The translations under genes and the position numbers were made by a program. A stretch of DNA of 64,000 nucleotides, taken from Epinephelus fuscoguttatus. Taxonomy: Eukaryota > Chordata > Actinopteri > Perciformes > Serranidae. Position 1 is the stretch's first letter; every line of letters starts with the position of its first letter. The stretch lies in assembly GCF_011397635.1 (NCBI RefSeq), contig NC_064756.1, positions 34,462,996 to 34,526,995 of the forward strand. Reading direction: 5' to 3'. Positions 28,101 through 38,666 of the stretch are shown piece after piece. The notes beneath the pieces are model-generated. The model had not been told where the DNA came from and did no database searches. It saw only the letters and a program-made list of their open reading frames with translations.

Positions 28101-31100
28101 ACGGCTGGTATGAGGGGAAACGGAGGAAACGCATAGCAGACCCTGGGGCCACCGGCCTGCAAGAGCGTCCACCCCCAATGTTCCCACCAGCCCCGCTATG
28201 GAGTACCACAGCGGGCAGTGGGTGGTCTCCACTGAGGCAAACAGGTCTACCTGGGCCTCTCCGAATCGAGACCAAATGGCTTCCACAATCTGTGGGTGAA
28301 GTCGCCACTCCCCTGGCCTGGGGCCGCCCCTGGACAGGAGATCTGCTGCCACGTTCACCTCCCCCGGCAAGTAGATGGCTTTCAGGGACACACCCTGAGC
28401 ATGAGCCCAGAGGAGGAGTTTGTGTGCCAGGTCATGCAGGGACCATGACCGCAGACCTCCCTGGTGGCTGATACAGGCAACCACGGTTGAATTGTCGGTC
28501 CGAACCAACACATGCTTCCCTCGAATCACGGGACGGAAATACACCAAGGCCCGATACACTGCCTCTAGTTCGAGCAGGTTGATGTGAGCCCCCCTCCAAA
28601 AGGGACCCCACCGGCCCCGGGCTGGGTGGTGCTCCCACAGAGCCCCCCAACCTGTTTCTGAGGCACCCGTAGTTACGGTCACCCTTGAGCACACTGGGCC
28701 CAGTGGAACTCCTTCCCTGAGGCCCAGGGCCGTAGTCCACCATACAATTGCAATTGCAATTGCTGGGAGGCAAATCAAAGACACAGGGATAGCCCTCAGG
28801 CCATCCTCGTGGGGGCTCACCTTGTGCCTGGCAAGCCAATGCTGCAGCGGTCGCATATGAAGCAACCCCAGGGGCACCACCTGGGATGCTGCCGCCATGA
28901 GGCCCAACAGCCTCCGGCCATGCTTACACTGTTATGTGCTCGCCCACAGTTAAATGTGACAAGGTGTCCATCAGCACCGCTGTCCTCTTCAAGGTCAGGA
29001 CAGCTCTCATTGAGGTTGAATCTATAACCAAACCCAGATATTCCACCCTCCTGGATGGAACAAGGCAACTCTTCTCCCTGTTCAAGGCCTGCCCCAGGTC
29101 CTCGATTTGTTTCAACACCGTCGAGGTGTCAAGCCGGGCTTGTTGTTCTGTTGGGGAGCAAACCAACCAATCGTCCAGGTAATTCAAGATATGAATACCC
29201 TGGCGACGGAGAGGGGCCAGTACCGCCTCCATGCACTTTGTGAAGGTGTGAGGGGACAAGGACAGGCCGAACGGGAGGACGGTGTACTCGTACGCAGTGC
29301 CTTGAAAGAAGAAACAGAGGTACTTCCTGTGGTCTCTGTGTACAGGAATGTGGAAGTATGCGTCTCGCAGATCCACTGTAGTGAACCAGTCCCCGTGTCT
29401 TATAGATGACAGAAGGTGCGACAGACGGAGCATATGGAAGGGTAGGCGTTTCAGAAAGCCAGGGGCCCTCGGATAACAGGTTGCGGTGCCCTGGAGGCCA
29501 TAGAGACGGCCGGAAAGGACCCATGACCCCAGCGCAAACATGAGACTGGTACATCCCTCACAGAGACTCAGGCTCCGAAGCCTGCGAAGAACCATCCCCC
29601 AAATCAGAGAGCGACTGGACATCCTCCTCGGACTGGGGGTCATGCAGGTAGTCCAGATTGTCAGCGGCTGCAACAGAAAGCACATCTGGATCCTTATCCC
29701 AGACCTCAGGGGCTGGCCTGCTCACGTCATGCAGCCCCAAAGGGCGCTGAGCATGAACAAGCTCCTGCAGGGTATCTTGTATTGCCTGCACCTGCAGCTG
29801 CCCAAACTCCGCCTCCGGGCGCTTCCTCTTCTGCGTGCGCCATCTTTCCACCAGTGGCAGACCGCGCGCCGCCTCTGTTTCCAGCTCATCCTCCGCCTGC
29901 TGACCGCCTTGGCCAGGGGGAATTGAGGGAGGGGGAAAATGTCGCCATCGCCGTCCTGTGACATGGTCTGGCACGCCAAGACAGTCACTCGGAGGAAAAT
30001 ACAGGTGTGGATAAAGCCTCAGGCAGCGTACGACCTCGTGGCCGCAGCGGCTCCTCTCAGCTCGAAAAAGTAAGTCTCTTTTTTCCTTTCTTTCTTACTA
30101 CTCACCTGGTTTAAGACCACAACAAACAATTTCAGCCACGTGAGGTAGCGTTTTCCCTCACGGGAAAAGAGGCTCCCCGCAGCGCCACACAATAAATACA
30201 ACTCCAAAAACGATCCGATGATCCGCGCACTCTACCTTACTGCAGCAACAAGCTGTTCCTGAAGGAAGAAGGCGTAAAAGTATCGCTATTGATAGTTTCA
30301 CATAACATGTTTCAATTTGAAAACCATACTCACGCGCTCCAGGAGGAGAAAAAGAGACTGAACAGGCGATCACACAGCACAGATATAGGCTCTGATTGCA
30401 CCCGCAGGGCGGAGGTGTTAATGTGATTAATACATTGTCTCCTTAAACAGCTCACACTCGGAGAGAGTAACCCATGCGGTGGCGTGTTGACCTGATATGA
30501 AATAGAACACTTCTTTCATGAAATACAAGAGTACCTTGATTGACTTTTGTAGAAGCATGCACAGTTGCAGACTTAGGATTATGTGGTCATTGTAATTGTG
30601 AAGTCCCTCACTCCACTCCTGGTAACGGTAGACCATTTCACAATCTGGACACTGTTTGAAAAACGTTGAGTTATCTGGAAGACATAAAAACATGTGTTAG
30701 AGGGACTGCCAGACCAAAAACGAAGACTATAGTTTAATAGGTGCGTGTTTGCAGACAAACCTTCCATCACTCCTGTTGAAGTAATGACTCTCGCTTTGTT
30801 GGTTATGAGCACTGGCTCTGTTAAATAAACACCACCTGGGCACTCTTGGCAGACAGTTTGAGCCGGAACCAAATGCTTTGGGAAGTCTATATCAGACTCA
30901 CACTGGGTGATGTCTTCTGGAAACTCAGAGGGCAGTTTCTTTTGGTTATAAATGTACTTTGCCATCTGTTTTAGTCCGTCTTCTTTTAGTGGATGCAAAG
31001 TTCCAGTTGAATTTTCTGAGGAGGTCTCTGCAGGTGAGTCTTCCATGAATTCAGAAAGGCTTAGTGGTGCATCTTGATTGGCATCTGAGGTTAATAACTC

Positions 31101-33990
31101 TTTTTTGGTTTGGAAGAGATACCATTTGGCTATGCATTTGTGCAAGCAGGAAATTCTCCCTTGAGAACACTCACAATGCCACAGCCCTCTCTTTACAAAG
31201 TATGTCACAAATAACCGCCCCAACTTGCTATACTGTGACACTTCGGGCTCAAACACAGACAAAAACAAGCAATGAGTTCCACCAAGATCCACAAGAGTAA
31301 CAAGTGGGGCTTTACTCTGAGACGCTTGCTCATGATAGTTAAGGCACTTAGCCCCCATGTCCTTTCCAATCCATTTACTGGAAACCAGTTCCTTCAACAC
31401 ACAAGGTTTCAAGTCTTCTCTTCTTGCTCGAGTGAAACAAAAATCAACAGACTGTAGATGAGGACACTGTCTAGAAGGCAAGCCACTCTTCCTTCGAAAA
31501 TCTGAAACAGCCTCACACCGCTCTTCTCCACACACCATTTTGTGTGCGCTGTCTGATCTCTTTTTGATGACATGAACTGGTACAGCAGTGGCCTTGTAAG
31601 ACTTTGCTACAGCGTATATGCCATTATAAGAGTCAATGCATTGACTCCTAAGATGGTCTTTGGCTGTTATGTCCTTCTCAGAAATTGACTGACAGAAATG
31701 TTTTCTGAGTTTATGTTTTCTTAGATTTTTTTTATTTAAGTATAGGCTGCACATTGGACATTTTATTTTCCTCACCACTGTTCTGAATATTTTTCGTGTT
31801 TCCTTAACAGGGTTGTCTGTTAAAGTAGAGGGGTGGTCCAATGAGACAGACAGGTCAGGTGGAGCTGCAGGATGGCCTTCTGTAACTGTGGGTTCAGTGA
31901 GGCAGTCAGGTGCAGCAAGACACTGGTTTGATGCGCATTTTTCAACAAGAGGGACTGCTGTGGATTTCAACTGAGCAGGGGGCTCAGATGGAGCAGGGGA
32001 CTGTCCCATCATGATAGTTTGCTGAAAAGGGGCAGTGACATTGAGCAGGAGGAAGGTACCCTGCCCAACTGTGGTAGCTAGCTGAACTGGAGTGCAAGGT
32101 GGAGCAGCAGACTGGACACCTGTGGCTGCTGCTGTTGTTGTTGATCTTTGCATCTCCAAACATTTTTCCATATGACTTTCAAACTGTTTCCGGGTTATAA
32201 TTGTCTTTGAACAGTATGGACAGTGATAATGTCTTTCTCCTCTGCACTGCAGTTGGCAAACATGAATATTAAACTCTGCAAAGAAAAAAAATCATGAAAG
32301 TGGATATTGTGTTAAAGGGTGCACTTTCTGTATTTATTGCAGGCTCAGGTAGCAGCTTGTATTCTGACCTCCATGTTGCAAGGCCCTCATTCGGTGGATT
32401 TCTACATGTGTCCAAACCCTTGCATAGTCTCCTTTTGGCTTGTAGACAGACGGCTGGCAGAACGGACAGTGGTACAGCTTGCAGTCTTTGCACAACACCA
32501 CAGGCATGCGGCCATCTGATCGCCTGCGCACTGTGACGTGCAAGTTCCTGGAGACACACCAAAAACATTTTCACAAATAATCATGTTGTGCATCAGACAA
32601 TTCAGGTATAACATTTGTGATTTTGATTTGTGAGTGGACAGGTTAACTCATTGGTAGGCAAATTAAGGTTTAGTTTTTGGTTTAGTGTAGGTGAAAATGA
32701 TATTTTGTCTTGTGTCTTGACTGTAATAATCAGAGGTTTTTATGATGTCGTCCAGAAAATAGAGTTGCAACCTTGTACTGTTATTTATTCTTTATTACTG
32801 GTATTTTTGTCATTTCTGGGCCTGTACTGTTATTTTTTGTTGCTGATTGACTGATTTTTTCTTTGGTTTTGTTTTCCTTCCTGCATGGGACTGCCTACAT
32901 GAGCCAGTGTATCACTGTACTCAATGTAAGGGTTCCTTTTTGTGCTGAGAAAATTCTCTTACTTTTTAAGCTAAATAAACTCTTTGACAACTCTCTTGGA
33001 TCAGCTGGAAAAGTCATCATCACAAAGCTGAAAACAAGGCTGTTTCTTTCCGACACCATGAAAAGTTGACCTTTTAGAGATGCATAGTTATCACATGAAA
33101 GCCAACCTACAAACATATGATGACCTTATAAAATACGATGTATTGCTGTAAATTTAACTACCCAATAATATATAAAGGATTTAAAATTAGCACAGCCTCA
33201 AACATTTACAGCAGTAAAATGCAACATAGACATTACTGCAAGAGTAATATAAAATCAAGAGACATCATATGTTATAATAAAGCACTGACAGGGCACGTTT
33301 TATTGCACAGTGAGTATTTTTATTTTTCATAATTTTAGTACATTTTAATGATTTAATGATTTTACTTAAGTAAGGTTTTAAATGTACAACATTTTAGTTG
33401 TAATGAAGTATTTTCACAGTGGCATCATTTAGCCAACTTAACTTATCTTTCATTTAAATTAGGGAACAGTAAAACATGTCATCTCAATATGAAAACGTCA
33501 CGAAAGGTTCACATGCGGAGGAAGAAATAAAGCTGTAGATTTCATATGCAATGGGCTTTAAAGAGTCAGTTCACCCTAATATCAAAACTGAGGACGTTTA
33601 CTAAAGTTGCGCCTTTAAAATTGTTATCAATAAAGTACTCCTGAAACACACTGTAACACAGAAAACGCTGTGCTTCTTACACGCTAGGTTATAGTATGCA
33701 AGCTGTGAATAAAGCCAAACAAACAGTTATTTAAGGTACATAAAAGTGCAGCTAGAGTTGACGTCAATAGCTAAGGTTAGCTTGCGGTTCGCCGATAGCC
33801 CGGTATAGTTTGTATATTTTTCTTCTATGACTAGTTCCATAGTTTGTGACCATGGCGCACAACTATATGGGTAAAGTGCTAATTTAGTGTTTAGATTAAA
33901 TCTCTTAAAAAAATCTTACCCTTCCACACTCCCAGAAAGATGCTCCCGCACCCACTTCGCCTCACAACACGCCCCTGACACCTGCGCCAT
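25190..33990 (-). CDS. HMGXB3-like C2H2/SWIM zinc-finger protein, 6 exons found, C-terminus not found
   Basis: Resembles the multi-copy teleost proteins annotated as HMG domain-containing protein 3-like, from memory; their function is unknown to me. Exons on the minus strand: 33990-33920, 32547-32369, 32275-30761, 30674-30535, 25689-25515, 25294-25190, with continuous phases (about 728 residues). Near the start are paired Cys/His units: CKDCKLYHCPFC...HVEIH, then CQLQCRGERHYHCPYC...HMEKC. A Ser/Thr/Pro/Ala-rich linker follows, then CPMCSLYLNKKNLRKHKLRK and a SWIM-type Cys-x-Cys-x6-Cys-x-His motif (CECSQGRISCLH). Further on are CQECPGGVYL and CPDCEMVYRYQEW. The last exon found ends in phase 1 with a good donor (GCTC|GTAAG), so coding should continue; none of the usual family C-terminus was recognised downstream. 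A DIRS retrotransposon fills intron 4. SWIM plus Cys clusters also occur around KDZ-type transposases, so a transposon ancestry is possible. Confidence 0.7.
25767..26440. repeat. DIRS terminal inverted repeat, 3' side, split by an insertion
   Basis: Pairs with 30345-30510 once the insertion at 25896-26347 is removed. It begins near AACGGATGGTTACAGAAGG. Confidence 0.82.
25896..26347. mobile_element. 452-bp hAT-like MITE inside the DIRS terminal repeat
   Basis: Ends are TAGGGCTGGGCGGTAT and ATACCGTGCAGCCCTA, inverted copies of each other. Perfect 8-base direct repeats ACCTCCGC lie at 25888-25895 and 26348-26355. Removing the element restores the match to the opposite DIRS terminal repeat, so it inserted after the DIRS element. 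No coding capacity. Confidence 0.92.
26460..26545. repeat. DIRS internal complementary region
   Basis: GACCTTTATTCATAGAACCA here is the reverse complement of the left outer end (about 25790-25815), and GTTCTATTTCATATCAGGTC is the reverse complement of the right outer end (about 30487-30510). This junction is thought to template completion of the circular intermediate. Confidence 0.88.
26863..27807 (-). pseudogene. DIRS tyrosine recombinase
   Basis: 314-residue frame. The N-terminal core-binding part includes LTESTLRGYVAAIS. The catalytic part keeps the first Arg (ASAKRVSELHSL), the His-x-x-Arg box (VVAHSTRGMAASWAL) and the nucleophile Tyr (SGTFARFYRLNF). It would join the extrachromosomal circle to the target without duplication. 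The start is cut off by the frame change near 27750. Confidence 0.85.
27696..28907 (-). pseudogene. DIRS RNase H region with start of recombinase
   Basis: RNase H-like marks are TTGASETGWGALW, NLLELEAVYRAL, VRTDNSTVVACISHQGG and GEVNVAADLLSR, followed by the SRFGEAQVDLFAS block seen next to RNase H in DIRS polyproteins. Near its end, STKVLYAGRWKRFCQWC begins the N-terminal part of the recombinase, after which the frame changes. Confidence 0.8.
28924..29685 (-). pseudogene. DIRS reverse transcriptase, partial
   Basis: The palm region is clear: WFTTVDLRDAYFHIPVHRDH, then VLPFGLSLSPHTFTKCMEA and the catalytic ILNYLDDWLVCSPT. The normal N-terminal fingers are missing: sequence upstream of LPFHMLRLSHLL is not RT-like, which suggests an internal deletion. 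The frame stops near 28924 and the RNase H part continues in another frame. Confidence 0.85.
29558..29974 (-). pseudogene. DIRS gag-like reading frame
   Basis: 138 residues from MPDHVTGRRWRHF to EPESL, rich in Glu, Gln and Asp, with a basic patch (RWRTQKRKR). There is no recognised domain; the identity rests on its position 5' of the reverse transcriptase. It ends where the next frame begins, and DIRS gag proteins are usually longer, so it is likely truncated. Confidence 0.5.
30345..30510. repeat. DIRS terminal inverted repeat, 5' side
   Basis: Matches, in reverse complement, the other terminal repeat at 25767-26440: shared blocks include GGAGGTGTTAATGTGATTAA and CCCGCAGGG. The outer edge lies about 25 bases from the donor site of the host gene's exon 4 (30535). 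Confidence 0.85.
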
Positions 33991-34079
33991 CTTGGCTGCA
34001 GTTTCCTGGAGTTAGCAGTGTGTGTTGTAGGTTGTACTCCTGCTGTACCCTGTTAGCCCTCTGGTGGTCACAGGCGGTC

Positions 34080-34200
34080 AAAAGAGCTTTTTTTTTAAAT
34101 TTTTTTTTTTATTAAAGTCATCTTTATTGCAAAAAGTGGTTTACAGTCCAGATGTGACTTACAGAGATAGATATATGTAATAAAGAACGAACATATAAAA
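34080..34200. repeat. T-rich tract between the HMGXB3-like gene and exosc5
   Basis: Two T runs followed by AT-rich text. The interval 33991-35156 has no exon I can support and should hold the exosc5 promoter; 34930-35010 is almost pure AT. Confidence 0.5.
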
Positions 34201-35156
34201 TACAGATAAGGACAAAAGAAGCTTTGCCAGGGGAGGCTTATAAGTTATTAAAAGGAGAAAGAGGACCATATGTTGACAGTTTTAACTGCCTTTCTGTTGT
34301 TGGAGCCAGAAATCAAATTAATATAATGTACAACTTCATGGAGAAAAGATATAAAATTAGGTTTTTTACTGTTGAATTAACATTTATGAATGTGGAACTT
34401 TGCCAACAGAATTAACAAATTTATAATGAAGTACATATTTTCTTTACTTTGACTTCTATAAAAGCAAAATACCACATTCTCCCACAATAAGGCAAAGTCT
34501 TTATAAATATGGTCAATGGCAAATCTGCTGAAGTTTGAAGCGGTCACAAGAGCTGTGGCACATGAAATTCGCCAAGTCCACGTCAATGCAGACATAATTA
34601 CTTCCGGTAAATACTTTTCCATATATATTTTTGTTCCACTGTAAGTATTACACATATTAATACAGATTGAATAATATAGATGTAACAATCACGGAGCTAG
34701 CTAGCGGCTACGAGCTTCCGAAAGGTAGCATATCGATACAGACGTAACCTGACCTATTATTGTTATCTAATATTCTTACTACTTGCTCTGTACTTTGCTG
34801 TTAACGCCCCCTGATATTTATTTTTGGAATCATATTATTTAATACAAAAAAATGTGGTTAAAGGCGAAGAAAGCAGACTGTTATTTAAAATTACTGCATA
34901 TAAGATGGGCACTTCCGGTGAAAAATTGAAGATATCATTTATTATTTTATTTATTTATTAATAATTAATAAATTAATTAATACGCAGTAATAAATACTTG
35001 TATTAATATCTGATAATATAATTATTATGAGGTATCAGTAAGGGTAAATTTAGTGGAATTTAGACATAACCGCTTTCTTTATATGTCATCATTCAGTGCC
35101 CCTAACGGCAAAACAAATGACATCACTCTCCCGCGACTAACTGATCGTCCACCGCC

Positions 35157-38100
35157 ATGAGCATGATGGAGGTGTGCGGATCTCCAAGTGTTACTCTGAG
35201 AGAGTTTGGTTGTGAACAGAGTTTACTGTCTCGACCTGACGGGTCAGCGTCTTTCATTCAAGGTAACGACACAGAAACATTACTCGGAGCCATCGGTGCT
35301 GTAGGAGGCAGCTAGCAGCCCGGACTCGGTCATATGTTAACCTACTTTATGATGAACAGCATCGGGCAAAGCTTTGTGCGCTTAAGTCAGTCAAGTATGT
35401 TTGACTGTGTAGTTTACTGTAGTTCAACACTTCATTCAACCCTGTAGTTGCCTACTGAGTCTAAATTTGTCTTGGCCTCAGCCAGATTTATGCCACAGTG
35501 TAGAGTATTCAGTAACAAGTAAAAGTCCTGCATTTAAACTCTTAAGTAACTAAAAGAACAAAAGTATCAGTATCGAAATATGCTGAAAGTTATCAATAAA
35601 AAAGTACTCATTATGAAGCATGGTCTCTTTTCGAGAGATACATACTATTACTGGATTATAATCAGTGATGCAATAATATATTCATCACTTTGATGTAGCT
35701 AATTCATAATTCATATATTGCTGGCACAAATTTATTAGTTGATTTATATTTTGTATTTATAATCTAAATCTACAAAGTAACTGAGTTTATCAAATACATG
35801 TATGGGAGTATAACGTACAATATTTGCCTTTGAAATATAGTTGAGTAAAAGTGTAAAGTAGCATAAACTGAAAACTCAATAAAGAACAGGTACCTCAGAA
35901 CTGAACACTGTACTTAAGTTAATGTACTTATTTACATTTAGCCTCTGCTCATCCTTCATTATTCTAAGTTACTCACAAATATCCAATGTTTAGAATTAAG
36001 ATAAACTGATAAAGTATAAACAATGAGCAACAGCAACCCTTTTGGTTACATTTTGTTGGCTTAAATTTCTGTAGATTTTAATTTATCATGTATGTCTGTA
36101 GGTTATACTCTATTGCAGGTAACATAACTTATCGAAATAAGTACGCAATTTTTGTCAGTACTCTGCGGTCTTACTTCATGTAACAGAATCTTAGAAATGT
36201 GACTTTAAAAAGATATATGGAAAGTTGTGTAAAGTACAACCAGACATCTATTTGTAAAATCACATATTTGGTGCTGCAGGAGAGAGTTAATGTGGTTCAT
36301 CACTTAGGTACAAAATGTAACATGCTTTGTGACTGAAATGTCAAGCATAAATTGTTTGGGCTTGTACAACTATGTAGCCTAAAAGTTCGCCTTCAGTTCA
36401 TCATATATGGAATTTATTGTGAAACTCTTGTCTGCAACAGAACATTTTGTAAAAGCCTTTGAGGTGTTTGTTCCTGTTTGATGGGTGTGTAAAGCATGAA
36501 AAAACATACATCCATGGTGAAAACATAAACACATAAAATGCGAACTGAAATCAAACCAAGGCTTTCAATGTTCACTTCTTTTTAAAGTAAGATTTAAGTC
36601 CCCTGTTTGCAAATACAGGACCAATAGTTTGTTAATTCAGTGACAGGCCATCATTCATCATACTGTATCCCTGTTGATGAAGCAACATAGCTTCTGCTAG
36701 TTTAACTTGTCAGGGAAGATTTTGTTTTGCATGAAAGCCTTTATCTGAAGATAATTGGTGTTGTATTTTTCAAAATGCTATTTTAGCGCTCTATATAGTG
36801 AAATTTTTTTATGCTTATCCCTTCTCGACTTCTTATTATTTGGTATTGTCTGTTTTCTGTTGTTTTTCAGATGTGCTTAGTGCAAAACATGATTTCCCCA
36901 CCTGGATCAATAATGCATTTTCAGCTAATTTATGTTGTCTTTGTTGTCATGTAAAGGAGACACAAGTGTGTTGGCTGGAGTGTACGGACCAGCAGAGGTC
37001 AAAATCAGTAAAGAAATCTATGACCGGGCAACGCTAGAAGTGTTGATACAGCCCAAAGTGGGACTGCCAAGTAAGTGATTATCTCATCTCTAATTTGCTT
37101 ATTGGGCATCTAATGCAGTTCCTCAGTGTTGTTCTAATGCAATGTAAGCAGTTTAAATATTCTTGTAACAGTGATGATTTATTATTTAATTCTGTAGCAC
37201 AGCTTTGTTTCAGAAATACTTTTGGATCATTTGGTTACAAATCAGTGTTGAAATGAGGCATTGTATAACAAACATGAAAATTGTCACATTGTTTGGGAAG
37301 ACATGTTTGTACAAGCTTCTTTAGAGGGGAATGAGGAAATTTAAGGGTTTTAGGAGACTAGTAACGACTTGTTTAACAACCTTGTCCTCCTCTACTGTGC
37401 ATAAGCTGCAATACCACAACACACCACAGGGTAGAATAAATGAGCCAGTTTTCTAGTCTGAATTCAGTGTGTATCCCAACATTTCTTAATTTTCCAGGTG
37501 TAAAGGAGCGGTCACAAGAGCAATGTGTGCGGGAAACCTGCGAAGCATCTCTACTTTTGTCACTTCATCCTCGCTCCTCCCTCACACTCATTCTTCAGCT
37601 GATACATGATGATGGTTCAGTATCCTTTGGGAAAATTCTTTGTTGCTTTGTGCATTACAATGATGCCCAGATGCTGTTTCCTGTTGAGTGTTCTTCCTTA
37701 CCTGTGCCTCAGCTCTTGTCCTGCATTTTGAATGCTGCCTGTATGGCTCTTATGGATGCGGGCCTGCCTATGAGTTGCCTGTTCTGTGGAGTGACATGTG
37801 CCATCGACGCAGATGGTCAAATCATCATAGACCCCACTGCGGCTCAGGAGAAGGTAAATCTGTGTTGTGTAAAATTGCCCCAAAGCACACTGACAAACAG
37901 CTGCTAGTGTTTAAATTAAAATCAAATTGTGAACATTCTGGATTGATGATATGCAACTGAGTTTGACACTAAAACTCCATTCTGCACCCCTCACACATTT
38001 GCATGTGCTTTCAGTACAGTCAGCACCATCACTGTCCTCGCTGAATGTGTTCATTTGCTCTTGTCTTTTCCCAATCTTACCAGGAAAGCCGAGCTTTGAT

Positions 38101-38457
38101 GACCTTTGCTATTGACAGTACAGAACGCAGAGTAATTATGTCATCAACCAAAGGATCTTTTTCAGTTCTTGAGGTCAGTAAATGAATGAGCAAATGTGCA
38201 ACTGTGAAATTTGGGTTTGGGATCATATCTAATATGTGAATTCCGTATTTGTTTTGTCATTATCTGCATGCTCTGCCAATGATGTGCTTCAGGTCTGATG
38301 ATGATGAGATGTTTATTCAGACTATCTGTAGTCTTTAATCTTTGTGTTTCATCTTCTACAGCTGCAGCAGTGTATAGCAGTCAGTCAGAAAGCATCAGAG
38401 AAAATCTTTCAGTTCTACAGAGACTCGGTCAGGCGGCGATACTCCAAAACCCTCTGA
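35157..38457 (+). CDS. exosc5: exosome component 5 (RRP46), 6 exons
   Basis: Non-catalytic RNase PH-fold subunit of the nine-member ring of the RNA exosome, in nucleus, nucleolus and cytoplasm. Exons: 35157-35262, 36957-37070, 37498-37619, 37713-37853, 38084-38173, 38362-38457, with continuous phases and 669 nt (222 residues; human 235 as recalled, with a longer N-terminus). Recognisable blocks: [99 protein letters not shown], and the end [16 protein letters not shown]. The ATG chosen is the first in frame; a second Met codon follows two codons later. Intron 3 (37620-37712) is only 93 bases and free of stops in frame. It is head-to-head with bckdha, with two unrelated genes and several mobile elements between them. 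Confidence 0.95.
35460..35955. repeat. non-autonomous dispersed element in exosc5 intron 1
   Basis: Starts near 'agtaacaagtaaaagtcctgc' and ends near 'ctgtacttaagttaatgtact', the same word family as the copy at 16320-16930. The rest of intron 1 (35263-36956) is AT-rich without other recognised features. Confidence 0.45.
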
Positions 38458-38660
38458 AGAAGAAGCAGCAGCTCTCTCTTTTTTTTAGTCTTTTGAAAAA
38501 GCAATGAATACAAACACCAATGTTGTAATGAAATATTTAGTAACCACTTTGGGCCACCTTTGCTTCAGCTCAGTTGTAGTTAGCTGTGCTGTGGTTGAAG
38601 TGAGGTTTACAGTTGAGCATTTGTGAGAAGACCAGATTGAACTGTCAAGTCAGGGTGCAA

Positions 38661-38666
38661 AATAAA
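38661..38666 (+). terminator. exosc5 polyadenylation signal
   Basis: AATAAA about 200 bases after the stop. From 38.7 to 40.8 kb, between exosc5 and the convergent tmem91, there are only T-runs (39249-39271, 40442-40460) and no supportable exon; part of it is probably tmem91 3' UTR. Confidence 0.6.

Larger units (their letters stand above)
25767..30510 (-). mobile_element. DIRS-type tyrosine-recombinase retrotransposon
   Basis: Coding on the minus strand in the order gag-like, reverse transcriptase, RNase H, tyrosine recombinase, then an internal complementary region (26460-26545), all between inverted terminal repeats (30510 down to about 30345, and 26440 down to 25767). The two halves of the internal region are reverse complements of the extreme outer ends of the two terminal repeats, the hallmark of DIRS elements. 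No target-site duplication was seen, as expected for this class. Frames are broken between domains and the segment between gag and RT looks shortened, so this copy is probably not autonomous. It lies within intron 4 of the HMGXB3-like gene. Confidence 0.9.

Noticed and set aside
27185-28471. Long + strand open frames (27185-27652, 27938-28471, 29540-29926)
   Set aside because: They lie opposite the DIRS RNase H, recombinase and gag frames in GC-rich sequence and have no family resemblance; they are shadows of the minus-strand element.
28741-28765. Short (AATTGC)n palindromic repeat in the DIRS RNase H region
   Set aside because: Only about three units; it encodes Ala-Ile repeats in frame and is likely slippage within the retrotransposon, not a site of its own.
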